From assembly GCA_002104985.1 (NCBI GenBank), contig MCGO01000010.1:1-64000 (forward strand): a stretch of DNA of 64,000 nucleotides. The letters run 5' to 3'. Positions 1-15,478 of this stretch are shown here, piece by piece. Every line of letters starts with the position of its first letter. Positions within the stretch are counted from its first letter, which is position 1. The notes beneath the pieces are model-generated. The model searched no databases. It saw only the letters and a list, made by a program, of their open reading frames with translations, and was not told the origin of the DNA. The stretch is from Rhizoclosmatium globosum (Eukaryota; Chytridiomycota; Chytridiomycetes; Chytridiales; Chytriomycetaceae). Position numbers and translations under genes: made by a program.

Positions 1-129
1 AGAGGCATCAACCAAGAACTTGAAATCGACAGTCATCCATACACAGAAGACAAAGGTACACCCCTCCCCTCCTCTTACGCTCACCTTTTAGTCTTCAACC
101 TCGTCCAATTAGACAACTTCTCCATGTGA
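1..129 (+). other. possible 3' end of an upstream gene
   Basis: Frame 1 is open from the window edge to a TGA at 127-129. A donor-like AG|GTACAC lies near position 54, so this may be the last coding exon, or an exon followed by an intron, of a gene starting left of the window. There is no recognisable domain in about 42 residues. Positions 130-552 hold no gene I can support and probably carry the promoter and leader of the next gene. Confidence 0.2.
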
Positions 130-552
130 AGCATTTGACCGGTTCCAGCGCATACGAACATAGGGAGCACGTCGAGTGTGTTGTTGTACAAATCCGACGA
201 TGTTAGCGTTCATGTTTCTCCAAGTGTTTTTCCAAACGAACGGACAAGGGATATGGGGGTTTGGAGGGATTTGCTAATACCGAGGGACTCCTGAGAAGAA
301 ACTTCAAACTACCAATGTCATTCTCTTTGGCTTCTTTCTTTGCCAGTATCACTTAAGTTTTTGTTGTCTGTGTTAAACATGAAAAAGGTTGAGTTTACTT
401 CCATACGCTTTATAGAAGAAGCGTTTCCAGACATATAAGTGCTCTATCCATGTGAAAAAGAAGAGGAGAAAACGACTCACTTAAGTGGGATCAATTCAAG
501 TTGCTGTTGTGATTCCAGAAGGCCTTGGTTGATTTCCTTCCACCAAGGCAAA

Positions 553-3500
553 ATGAGTTCTCGGCCCCACCGAGAGCGGCACCGCAGCGGATCACTGCCG
601 ACCGAAGAACCAACGCGGCGACCACCACCGCGCATTCTCTCGCGCAATGCCGATGGGTTCTTTGACTACACTCAGGGACAGGGACAAGGACAGGGCGGAG
701 ACACGTCGTCAATGCCGCTGCCTCCTTCTGCTTCAAACACCAACCAACTTGTGCGCGACGAGAACGGCTTCTTTGTTCCTGTTTCGGGGCAGGCCGGAAG
801 CGGGTCGCCCGGTGGTACGAGAGACAGAGACAAGAGCAGGCGACGAGAGAGGGACAGGGACCAGGAACGAGACAGAGACAGAGACAGAGACAGAGACAGA
901 AGTACCTCAAGAAGAGACAGAGACAAGGACAGAGATAAGGAAACAGACAAGGACGAGTCACTCGATCGAAAGCCAAAGAGAGACAAGTCAATTGGAAGGC
1001 GAGACAAGGACACCGATTCTCCAACACCCTCAACTGAACGTCCTCGCCGTCCTCTGCACCCACTCAATCAGCCTTCGCAGCTCGTCCAATCAGAACAGAG
1101 CCCTGTCGAACGCCCCCGCAGAAAAGATGTTCCCGACATTGAACAACCGCCACCCACTCGCACTCGCTCAAAGCGCGACAAGCCAAAAGACGACCCTCCC
1201 ATCGAAGAACCACAGTCCGTGACTTCCCCGATCCTCCGCAAAAAATCAACGAAACGTTCCCAAAAAGAGGAGCTTCCTGCCGCCGCTCCCTTGCCCCCCG
1301 CAGACCAATTTGAAGTCGTTGAAGACGACAACGACGAGGATGTGGCTGCTCAAATTGCAAAGGCGAAGGCGAATAGGAAAAGAAAGTCGCAGTTCGTGAA
1401 GGCTAAAAAGAAGAAGGACGACGAAACCTTACAGCGTGAGAAGGAGGAAAAGGAAGAGAAGGAGAAGCGACGAAAGGAAAAGGAACGAAAGGATCTTGAG
1501 CGAAAGGACTTGGAACGTCGATTGGTGGAGATCCAACGGATTCGTTCTGAAGGAGAGTATATTGATGTCGATGAATCGGTGAGTTCCAGAGTTATTTTGT
1601 ATACTTAGGGATGGTTTTCTTAGTAGAGCTAGTGGGTGGGGACTTCAGATCAGTGTATTTGGATTGTGGTAATTGGATTGATGAATCAATTTGTTATGGG
1701 CAGAGATTGTGGAACGAATTACGTGGAATAAGTATGAATCATGAGACTGGAAGAATTGTAGCAGGAGTTGTGGGGCGAACTTAGGAAGTTAAATTGAGTT
1801 AGGAATGGGAGCCCCAACCAACCGCCGAAAGGCACAACAAATCTTAACCTAATCATCTCGGACACAGATCATTGTTCCTGATTACATTGACGCATTGATC
1901 CGCACTCTGCTCAATGACGCCACCCCTACCCCAGTTCCAGACGACTTCCTCTCACTAGACGGCTTTGATTCATACCAGCGCAAAATCAAAGCCCCGCTTC
2001 AAGAAGTAATATCTGACTTCCTCTCTGAGCGTTACATTGACGGTCCTATCCGCGAACACCAAAAACGAACCAACAAAAAGCGTAACGACCCCGAAGTCAT
2101 CCTATTTCTCAAAGTCATGGAAGCTACCGACATTTACATCAAAGGAAACGGAAAGCCTCGCGAGGTGTATTGCCGAATTGAGTTTGGCGAACAACCCGAC
2201 GATGGCGCGAGCGGATCTCGCAACACTGAAACATTTGTGACGGAAATCATTGAGAGTATGGAAAACCCGTTCTTGTGGAACCAGCACTTGAATATTGAGG
2301 CTCAAAGCATTATGGACTTGATTATCGTTAGTGTGTGGGATCAGCGAAAAGACGAGTTTTTGGGACAGGTTATTTTGAGTATTGAAGATATTGTTGAGAG
2401 GAACGCCAGGGATGGGTATGTCAGCAAGTGGTTTGCTCTACAACCTCGAGAAGGACGAAAAGGAGCCAAGGACAAGTATGTGGGAGGAGAGATTCTCTTG
2501 GAATTCAACATTGACCATAGTAAGGTAAAGGATCACTAGTATTTCCTGCCATCTTCTAACTTCAATACCCCTCTAGACCGAAGCCGCGAAAAAGAACAAC
2601 CAACGAGACGAATACCTGCTTGGAGAACTCATCAATGCGAAAATCAATTTCACAGCTCTATACAAAGTTTTACTCACTTCCTGCCTTTCGTTGGACATGC
2701 GCACTATTGATATCACTGAAGGAACAATTGACCTTCTCTCCAACGAATCAAAAACACTTCTCCGTGTCTTTGGTTCCAAATGGGCAGTGGGAGAGTCGGC
2801 GCAGTTTATTCACTTTGTCGATTTGCTCTTCCAAAAGTACAAGAGCTACGAGATTCCTGTGAATGCACTCTTTGTTGCTTACGAGAGTATTTATAATCGT
2901 ATCAAAGCTTCTCCAAATTGGTTGACCAAGTATGAGGTATGCATACCGTCATTTCAAATCAACCCCCTAACGATCTGCCTCAGCGACCACCTCTTGCCGA
3001 TTTGTCAGAAAACATGCATGATTACTATCGACAACAAGTCATCAAGTACAAAGAGTTCTTCCCCAAGAATCGACCGAATGGAGCTCTTGAGAATACCATT
3101 CTGATGTGGAGAATGGTTTACAAGAGCGAAATTTACCGTGAAAACCATCCTGAACTTCCTGTTAGTTTTAAAGACCATATCAAAAGTAAGCGATTTAAAG
3201 GTAGTTGTCACAAGTATTAATAATTTCAACTTCAGGCATTGTAACAACGTCCTTTGAATCCCGCTACGAAAAACTCTATGAACTCACATCCGCCATTGAC
3301 GAAGGCGACTTTGAAGCCGTAGTCGAAGGTCTGGTGAAACTCACAGACATGCTCACAGATGAAATCGAAATGGACCACAAATACTACAAAGCCGCGTTCC
3401 GCAAGGACATTGATATCGTGAAACTAAGCATGGAAATCTATACCACTGCATTTTTGAAGACGATTGGAGAGCAGCAAGAGTTTTTTGTGAGTGCTGAAGG

Positions 3501-5702
3501 AGTTGCCTCAGCGTCGCAGGGTATTTTCGAATTGTTGAAGAGGATGAGGCGGATGGATGCTAGACTCGAGCGCATTATGCCTGGGTAAGTCATTTATCTG
3601 GTTTATCTCTTGATAGTTCTGATTGCTTGTTACAGAACTTCTGTCATCAATGCTGAGAAAATCTTTTCTCCATTCGTCCTCAAATGGCTCGACTTTATTG
3701 GAACAACAACGATGGAATGGGTTGCGAACGCTATGCGTGCAGACACTTTTGAGCCAATTGGGGACTTTGACGATACCGGAGGGGATCCGCCGCACTCGTC
3801 GTCTGTGATGGATGTGTTTACAGCTATTAATCATGAGCTGTCGTTCATTATGGACCTCAAGTGGAGTAACCAGGCACAGAATGCTGGATTCTATCAAAAG
3901 TTTGCAAAGGTGTGTTGGACCGCATTACGTATTTGAAATACTGATTCGATGACGACAGACTATATTTACAGCGATTGAGCAATATTGCGATGTTATTGGA
4001 ACTGGAGAGCTGAAGCCCGCTGAAGGTGCTGGAGGCAAAAAGTGGGTTGATATGATCACTCAATTACGAGCAAACAAAAAGACTGCACCAACGGATATTC
4101 AGAGCGAGGTGAGTTTTTATCTTGTGAAGTCCGATTCGATGCTCACTGCGCTGTTTTCATCCAGTCTTGCGTGAAACTTTGTAACATTGAATTTGCACTC
4201 AGCAAACTCGAAGAACTTGCAAAAATCATGAATGTCGCGGCGCTTACTCAGGCTACGAAAGATTACCGTGCTACGATTGCTCCTGTATTGAAAGAAAAGG
4301 CCAAGAAATCGAAGGGTGCCAACTCCCCTGCAGCAGCTGAGCCGGACTCTGAAGCCGTATCTGGTGCTTTCAAAATTCAAGTCATGTATGCCGAAAACAT
4401 CAAACCAGTCACGAGTGCTGGTCTGGCAAATTCGTATGTCACCATCAGAGTTCCCGAAGGAACTGTGGTTCCTCCTCCTGACTCTCTCGATGTCACTGGT
4501 GTGGATGCCGGCTCTCCGGCTACTGCTCCGCCAGCGGCAGTTACAGCAGCAGCAGCTCCATCCGGGCCAACAGTTGCTCCCATTTTGAACGGTGCCAACT
4601 GTGAAATGGCTCGTACCCGTGTCATCAACGAATCCATCAACCCAGTGTGGGACGAAGAATTCTCCTCCTTTTGCCACCCATCACCCGCTTAGACTTGAAC
4701 GTCTACTCCAAAAACCTCATCACAAACGACCCACTCTGTGGCCAAGCAACGCTGGACTTGGGAGAAAAGTCTCGACTGAAAAAGAAACTCGCCGACCACC
4801 ATACACACGACGTGTTCCTGGAACTCGAGCCACAAGGTCGCGTACTTCTCCGACTCACGCTGGACGGCGAGCGAGAAGACGTTGAGTTTTGGTTCCGCCG
4901 TGCACGGGAGAAGCTGGGTCGTACTAGAAACGATTTCGTTCGAGTGTTGAGTAGCAGGGTGTCTCCATATGTGAAGGAAGTGCTTTTAAAGGCGTTGAAG
5001 GAACAGGAGCCTGTACCTGTGGAGAAGGGATACTTTGCGGCGATGGTCACCAAGACTCAGTATAGCAACAACACGGCTGCTGGACATCCGATTGACAAGT
5101 CGGTGACGGAAGGAAATGCTCATGATATTTTGGCTCCGTTGACGGATTACCTCAACAAGAATCTAGGTGCGTCATTAATTTTTCTTTGTTGATTTTCCCA
5201 ATGTACTGACTGACTCACTGTCCACGTTTTCGCAGACACTTTGTTCTCTGGACTATCGCCAAAGATGGCCACGGAGGTTGTAAAGAAGGTGTGGGAAGAC
5301 TCCTGCTCATTATTGAAAACGCCTTGATTCCACAAATGTTTGGACCCATGGAAAAGATCGCAAGGTGTTGAATAAGCGGCAAGTTTCAGTGTTGCACTGG
5401 ACACTGGAAATCCTTAAAGACTTTTTCCATGCTGATGGAGCAGCTCTTGGTCTTCCAATCAAGACTCTGGAAACGCGAAAGTATGTTCACGATGCCAAGT
5501 TAATTGACATGTACAGCCGGACTTGAAAAAGCTCAAGCTTGACTACGAAGCGAGTTTGTTGGCTGGACGAGAGAAGGAATACTTGCTGCGGTTGATTCGG
5601 TTGAGAGTTGAAAAACAGGAAGATCTGACTGCTGCTGAGCGAGATGAAGGCAGGAAATGGGTTGATGTGCAGCTTGTGAATAGAAAGGAGAAGAGCAAGT
5701 AA
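553..5702 (+). CDS. Munc13/Ync13-like protein with C2 and MHD regions
   Basis: Probable exocytosis or vesicle-tethering factor of the UNC-13/Munc13 family (fission yeast Ync13 and Git1 are the fungal relatives). Exons as I read them: 553-1578, 1868-2524, 2577-2936, 2984-3185, 3236-3584, 3636-3909, 3959-4108, 4165-5166, 5236-5480, 5517-5702, about 1,480 codons. The N-terminus (residues 1-340) is charged and disordered, with a run of Arg-Asp repeats and a Lys/Glu-rich coiled stretch. A first C2 domain follows in exon 2 (includes FLGQVILSIEDIVERN), then helical MHD-like segments, a second C2 in exon 8 (KIQVMYAENIK to NPVWDEEF) and a C-terminal helical MHD2-like part. I chose ATG 553 over the upstream open frame because it begins the low-complexity tail without the Cys-rich leader. 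The frame breaks at about 4660-4672 and twice at about 5285-5350; homology continues across each break, so one missing base is likelier than a real end. Family call fairly sure, exact orthology not. Confidence 0.75.
865..900 (+). repeat. GAGACA hexanucleotide microsatellite
   Basis: Perfect GACAGA-type hexanucleotide repeats inside the first exon of the Munc13-like gene. They encode alternating Arg and Asp and sit in the disordered N-terminal tail, so length changes would stay in frame. Confidence 0.85.
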
Positions 5703-5945
5703 ATCTGAGATTAGTGTGTCAGAGGGGTCTGGGTCATTTGTTTATTATCTTGTGTCTATTGCAATACATGTATCATTGCATATTTTTCATGAGTTGATGT
5801 ATTTCCGCTAAACCAAGGGCCAGGCAAAGAAGAGTAATTTGAATAATAGTTTTTGGCTTGTCGTGTGTCTTGTTCCAGAATCGGAATCGCAAAACAAAGC
5901 ATTCCAAAAAAGGACCTTTCAAAACAAACTCCGTCCCTCGGCCCA

Positions 5946-8556
5946 ATGCTCACCGCGCGTTCAGGATCAGCCAATCCAAACACAACGCCAAACCAGCACC
6001 TTCTCCAGAGCAACCAGCACCAGCAAGCACAGGCACAGCACCACCAGCAACACGTCCAACTCCAGCTACAACAGCTAAGCTCAATGGCCCCGCAGCAGCA
6101 GCCACCCTCGCTCTACAACTTGGTCATTAAAAGCAGATGGCGTCTGGTGAGTAAACTTGTAAAGTGTTGGATTTGATTCAGAGATGGGTTGGTTGGGTTG
6201 GTGGCGGGTCTCGGACAATCTCAGCAACTACTTCTGCAAACGCGTTGTACCACTTGTCTCAGGACACTGGAACAAACTGTCGTCGTGTGCCAAACACATT
6301 CAGCCTCAATCGATAAGATTCTGCCTGAATATCACCCACGGAAGATTGTATCGAGAAGCCAAGCATCGCCACTTTGGTCTTTTCCTGCCTTCGCGCCACC
6401 AACAACAATCTGACTGATATTCACTTCCCCAGTTATCAACTCTCGGAAAGGGCGCGTTTGGTGAAGTATACCTTGCTCACGATATGTTGACGGGCGAACA
6501 AGTGGCTGTCAAGATTGAGTCACCAGCATGCAAAAAGCAAGTCCTGAAGCTCGAAATTTCAGTTATGCGGAAACTACAAGGTCTATTATCATACCAGTCC
6601 CTTTTGAATCTAATTTGTTTGTATGTCTCAGACTGCCCATATGTGGCACAACATATTGGAGCAGGACGATTCACTTGGCCTTACGCTCCCAACATCAATC
6701 CAAACAACTCTCCTTCTATTACTGTCGACATGCTGCCTCCAGAGCATCCAGTATATAGCTACATGGTGATGGAGTTACTTGGGCCAAAGTAATTATCATT
6801 CATCACCTATTGTTTTCTAACCAAATAATAGTCTCTCTGAGCTTCGTCGAAAAAGTCCTAGTGGTCGCTTTAGTGTGGCTACAACGGCTATTCTTGGTCG
6901 ACAAATGCTTCGGGAATTCAAGCGCTGCATGAAGTCGGGATACTACATCGTGATATCAAACCAGGTAGGACAACTTCTAATCCATCAACTATGCATTAAA
7001 CTGATTCTTTTATTGTTCTAAGGGAACTTTTGCATGTCTGTGGTGAATGAACAAAGTCTCACAAGGCAAAAATGCTATTTAATAGATTTTGGGTTGTCTA
7101 GACGATATATTGGAAGTAATGGCCGAGTTCGTGAGGTATGGAGTGGATTTTCCATCTAAAGTAGTAGCCTTACCAACTTTGCCAGGCTCGATCCAAAGTT
7201 GGATTTAGGGGAACTGCACGGTATGCATCAATCAACGCACATTTGGGCCAAGAACTCAGCCGCGTCGACGATCTTTGGTCTCTATTTTATTTATTGGTGG
7301 AATTCTTGGTGGGAACACTTCCATGGAAGGGAAAAGAGAAGGATACCATTGGTGACCTCAAAGTTGCTCACACAAACCCAAGTCTGGTTGCTGAACTACC
7401 CGCGTGCATGTATACATTCATGGAACTTCTTCTTGCAACTCAATACGAAACAACTCCCCGATACGACGTGATCGACAACTGTCTCTTTACTATGGGTCAA
7501 ACGGTTACCAGTGAGAATGTGTGGGATGAAAATGGTAACGGCATTGCCCTGTTTGACTGGGAAATTGATGGATTCGGAGAAATTGACGTTGCCGTCCTTC
7601 GGGATGAAGGGCATAAGGTTACTAAAGCAGGGGTGATGGATGAAATTGAAGCTGGGCGAAAACGAATTGGCGAAATGTTGGATAACCAAGATGTATTTCA
7701 GATGTCTGAAAGCGAATTGGCTGAGGATGGAGGAGAGTTTCACGTGCCAAATTCTGGTCGACGTGGCGGAATCCCGGGAGGCCAAGAAGAAGAAGACGGC
7801 ATGGCTCACTTTGAAGGGATTACAAGCCATCAACACGCTACTGCCGGAGATCCAATCACTTCGTCAACGGCTGCTTCATTGTCACTCCAGAACGCCACCA
7901 TCGGATACCCAATCTCTCCTCACCGCCGTTTCTCCGACCAATCGCAAACATCGCTATTTGGTGGATCGAATTACGGCTCTCCTCCCGTTAACGGTCTTCC
8001 GCGTTGGGAGCGGCAAAACTCCATCACGTCTATTGGCAACAACAGCAATGGAACAATCCAGAACGCTCAGAGTATGGGTGCATTGGGGATGGTTGATGGT
8101 AACGGAAACACGAATGGTTTGTTAGCACGTAGGTTTTCTGGATCAGTGTCCGGTTTGACACTTGGTTTTGAAAAGATTGGGTTTCCTGTTGGAGGTAACC
8201 TTCTGAATGGAGGTGGAGGTCCATCAGACGAAACATTAAGATACCTGTCACAAGATGGTGACGCTGACAAAATGGTATGTATCTCATTCGCTGGTTGTTA
8301 TATACTGACAGTCTTTACAGACTCCACCTCCTCTGCCTCATCGGGCAAGTCCGGATGGAATGTCACCATCAAATAACATACCATTAAACCTTCCCACGTA
8401 AGCATCACTTAAAAGTGTTAACGTTGTACTCATCCGCTGCATCCACACAGACCACCGTCTCAACCTGTGCCTATCAAGAAAACTGACGTTCGAATGCGAA
8501 ATTACAAGTTCCCACCAACAATGACAAGCAATAACGCTCAAGGAAAACTCAGATGA
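5946..8556 (+). CDS. casein kinase 1, Yck/plasma-membrane type
   Basis: Ser/Thr protein kinase of the CK1 family. Exons: 5946-6146, 6433-6580, 6632-6788, 6832-6964, 7023-7135, 7186-8274, 8321-8397, 8451-8556. The Gln/His-rich N-terminus (about 60 residues) leads into the Gly loop (LGKGAFGEVYLAHDM), the catalytic Lys (VAVKIE), HRDIKPGN, and DFG in LIDFGLSRRY, followed by GTARYASINAHLG, a CK1 signature in place of APE. A roughly 30-residue insertion rich in Pro and Asn separates GAGRF from YMVMELLG, which typical CK1 proteins lack. The long C-terminal tail is Ser/Gly/Asn-rich; it has no terminal Cys-Cys, so palmitoylation of the Yck1/2 kind is not evident. One base is missing near 6912-6916: before it the frame reads ILGRQMLRE, after it IQALHEVGILHRD. 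Kinase identity is secure; first-intron size (286 nt) is unusual for this window and may hide an alternative exon. Confidence 0.9.
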
Positions 8557-9041
8557 CGGAGCTAGCTAGATTTTTATTTAATACTTTTGAGTTGTACCAT
8601 TTTTATTCCTCGGATCGCCTCAGTACGTCTGTGTTATTATTTCTGATTGTCTATTCTATTAAATGTGTGTGAAATGAGACCCAAAATCATGTCGGAATCA
8701 TGTGGTGCAACGCCTTATCGCTGCATCTCCACCAGTAGACACCCGGATAAATTTTGGGGTGGTTGGAGGCACGCTTTTACCAAATTTCTAAGGACTGGAA
8801 AAAGGGTTCCCAGTGCTGGAAGGCTGAGCCAGAGTTACTCATTCGCTGAAAATGGATTCACAACTTCACCGCACGTCCTAAGGCCTCTAGGGCTCCCTCT
8901 ACGCCACTTTTGATAAGAATCAGGCTGTCCCCTTATCGTTTCTGGCTTTCCGAAAACACCCGGAAGGCTCCCGGAACCAGCAAACCACCACCTCCGAATT
9001 GCAAATACCCCAATTTCTTTCCCAAAAGTCTCCCGTTGACA
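8557..9041 (+). other. intergenic, casein kinase to malic enzyme copy 1
   Basis: 485 bp with a poly-T/AT-rich stretch just after the kinase stop (8570-8660) and then a pyrimidine-rich leader before the malic enzyme ATG. An open frame runs into the malic enzyme start from 8910 but lacks family similarity upstream of ATG 9042. I see no other gene here. Confidence 0.5.
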
Positions 9042-11013
<1,972 letters not shown>

Positions 11014-11105
11014 TTGGATTGATTTAATTTAAGAATCCACAGTGTTTTAACAATATAATATTTTGTAGACCCTTTTCTTAATAAGTTCAGAAAACTCAGC
11101 CTCAA

Positions 11106-13084
<1,979 letters not shown>

Positions 13085-13450
13085 AGGACCCATGGATTTA
13101 CTTTCAAAGCAATATTCCGGTTTGAATTTTGGAATTATCAATAAAACTTATGCATTTCTGAAGCAGGGGTATTGTGGGGATATTGATTTTTGGGCCATGT
13201 GCCTCCTTTCCGAAGACCCCCATGAGAGCCACATTCCCGACAGTTCCCTATCTTGCTGCTGTCGTGCCACTCGAATCATCCATAACCCGTCAATATTCAC
13301 TGATAAAAGATGCTTCAAGCACCAAAACGACAGAAAACAACTTCTCCTTCAATGTTGTCAAATAGTCACCAACAAGAATCAAATCCTCAATGTAAGCATA
13401 TAATCCACCATTCTCTTTGAAATCAATACTGATTTAACTTCTAACAAGAT
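13085..13450 (+). other. intergenic or unresolved 5' part of malic enzyme copy 3
   Basis: 366 bp between copies 2 and 3. A 63-codon open frame (13174-13365) has no malic enzyme similarity. An AATAAA at 13139 fits the end of copy 2. Copy 3 lacks an obvious exon matching the first exon of copies 1 and 2, and I could not find one here. Confidence 0.4.
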
Positions 13451-15176
13451 ATGAACACTGCAATGAGCCAAACTAAACCTCGAAACTCCCTTGGTCTTTC
13501 CGTTGGAACTCTCTCCCAACAAGTCGCCCGCTGTATCGCAAGAGTGAGAGCTCTATCAAATTCCCCACTGGAGCAATACACATATCTCGACCGTATTCGT
13601 TGTGAGAACTATGCTCTCTTCTACGAAATTGTGCACCACCACTTGAGGGTAAGTTTCAGTCAACTGTATTTCCTTCAAGAATCCAATAACTAACCTTCCT
13701 CCTTCACACAGGAAGTCGTTTCTATCATCTACACTCCAACCGTTGGCCTCGCTTGCCAAGAATTCTCCCACATTTACACTCCAGGCTCCGTCCCAGGCCT
13801 ATTCCTCTCCCTCTCCGACAAACCAAACCTTGACTCAATCCTCCAAAACTGGCCCGGCCAAGACCCCGACATCTGCGTCATGACCGACGGTTCCAGAATC
13901 CTCGGTCTCGGCGACCTCGGTGTGAACGGAATGGGAATCCCCATCGGAAAGCTTTCCCTGTACGTCGCAGCCGGTGGTTTCAACCCTTCCAAGACCCTCC
14001 CCATCACCCTCGACCTCGGCTGCAACACCCAAAAGCACCTCGACGATCCATTCTACTTGGGAACAAAGACAACACGTCCAACAGATGAAATCTTCTACGA
14101 CTTTGTGGAATCCGTGATGGTCGCGCTTAAGAAGCGGTGGCCAGCGTTGTTGGTCCAGTTTGAGGATTTCTCGTCTGAACACGCATTTGGAACTCTTGAA
14201 AAGTTGCGGGATCGGTATTTCACGTTTAATGATGATATTCAGGGAACGGGAGCTGTGATTTTGTCTGGATTCATCAATGCCCTTCGTCTGTCTGGGATTC
14301 CATTGAAGGACCACCGTATCTTGTTTGTCGGTGCTGGGTCCGCGGGAGTTGGAGTTGCATCGCAGTTGAAGGACCACTTTATCCGTGCTGGTGGACTTTC
14401 GGATGCGGAGGCAAAGGCTTTGTTCTGGTTGATGGACTCGAAGGGGGTTGTCACAACAGACAGAAGCGATGCTGCTCGGTATCCACAGCACAAGACTCTG
14501 TTTATGCGCGATGACATGAACGGTACTCAGATTGGATCTTTGATTGAGGCTATCGATACCATCAAGCCAACCGCGTTGATTGGACTTTCTGCTGTTGGTG
14601 GAGCGTTCACTGAAGAGGTTCTGCAGAGAATGGCACAAATCAATGCCAAACCAATTGTGTTCCTCTGTCAAATCCACTTGCCAATGCAGAATGCACATTT
14701 GCCGAGCTGTCAAGACCTCAAACGGATCTGTCTTGTTTGCTTCTGGAACTGCATTCCCAGCACAGCCACACCCAGTGACTGGTGCTATTCTGGAGCCAGG
14801 ACAAGGAAACAACATGTACATTTTTCCGGCTCTTGGATTTGGATCTGTTCTGGCCAAGGCTACTGCCGTGACGGACAACATGGTGTACCAATCTGCTGTT
14901 TCTCTTTCTGAACAGCTAAATGAGGAGGAGAAAGCGTTGGGACTCCTGTACCCACGTTTGGAGCGCATTCGCGAGACATCCGCGAATCTTGCACGCGACG
15001 TTGTCTTGACAGCTCTGCAAGATGGACTCGTCCACGAAAAGTTCGTCCTGGATCTGTATAATGTGAATGCAGGCGTAAAAGTATCTCAAGCGATTACCCG
15101 AGATGCTTTGAAGTCTGAAATTTTGTTGAATTGGGTTAAATCACAGATGTGGTCACCAGCCCAGTCCAAGTTGTGA
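13451..15176 (+). CDS. malic enzyme copy 3, short N-terminus
   Basis: Exons 13451-13648 and 13712-15176. The first 28 residues align poorly with the other copies (LGLSVGTLSQQVAR in place of GLIPPAVETLDTQVAR), and the residues before that, including the IRDP exon, are missing. From YTPTVGLACQEF onward it is a complete enzyme core: MTDGSRILGLGDLGVNG, EDFSSEHAFG, FNDDIQGTGAVILSGF, nucleotide loop VGAGSAGVGVASQL, and GLSAVGGAFTEE. Two single-base losses, near 14663 (CCC read as CC) and 14705 (GG read as G), shift the frame over about 15 codons and then the C-terminal part resumes in a third frame to the stop. Near-identity with copy 1 implies recent duplication or gene conversion. Confidence 0.75.
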
Positions 15177-15478
15177 TATGTACTATTTTGTTATGCTGAT
15201 AATAAAGCAGAGAATGAGATTGCCATAAATTTATTCGTCGCTATATAGGGACTTTTTGGGCAATCCCTTGTTGGTGTGACAATCTCTTAGAAAAAAGGGC
15301 TCGCAACAGTTTCAACAAGAAACACAATCGCAACCTAAGTCTTGAAGAGCCTTTGTCCTTCTTTGTTCTCAAAAACTTACCTGGTTTGTTCCTTTGGCTG
15401 GGTTTCGTTGATCGTGGATATTAACTGATCTTTACACTACATAAATTTGACAGTCTTACACATACCAACGTCTCCACA

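Noticed and set aside
491..1067. Long minus-strand frames rich in Ser/Leu or Cys/Leu
   Set aside because: Shadows of the Arg/Asp hexanucleotide repeats of the Munc13-like gene.
6184..6417. Frames of 74-77 codons within the first CK1 intron
   Set aside because: They do not join in frame to the kinase and match nothing; kept as intron.
13835..14968. 377-codon open frame on the minus strand
   Set aside because: It lies fully antisense to the malic enzyme copy 3 catalytic exon and has no domain; a codon-bias shadow.
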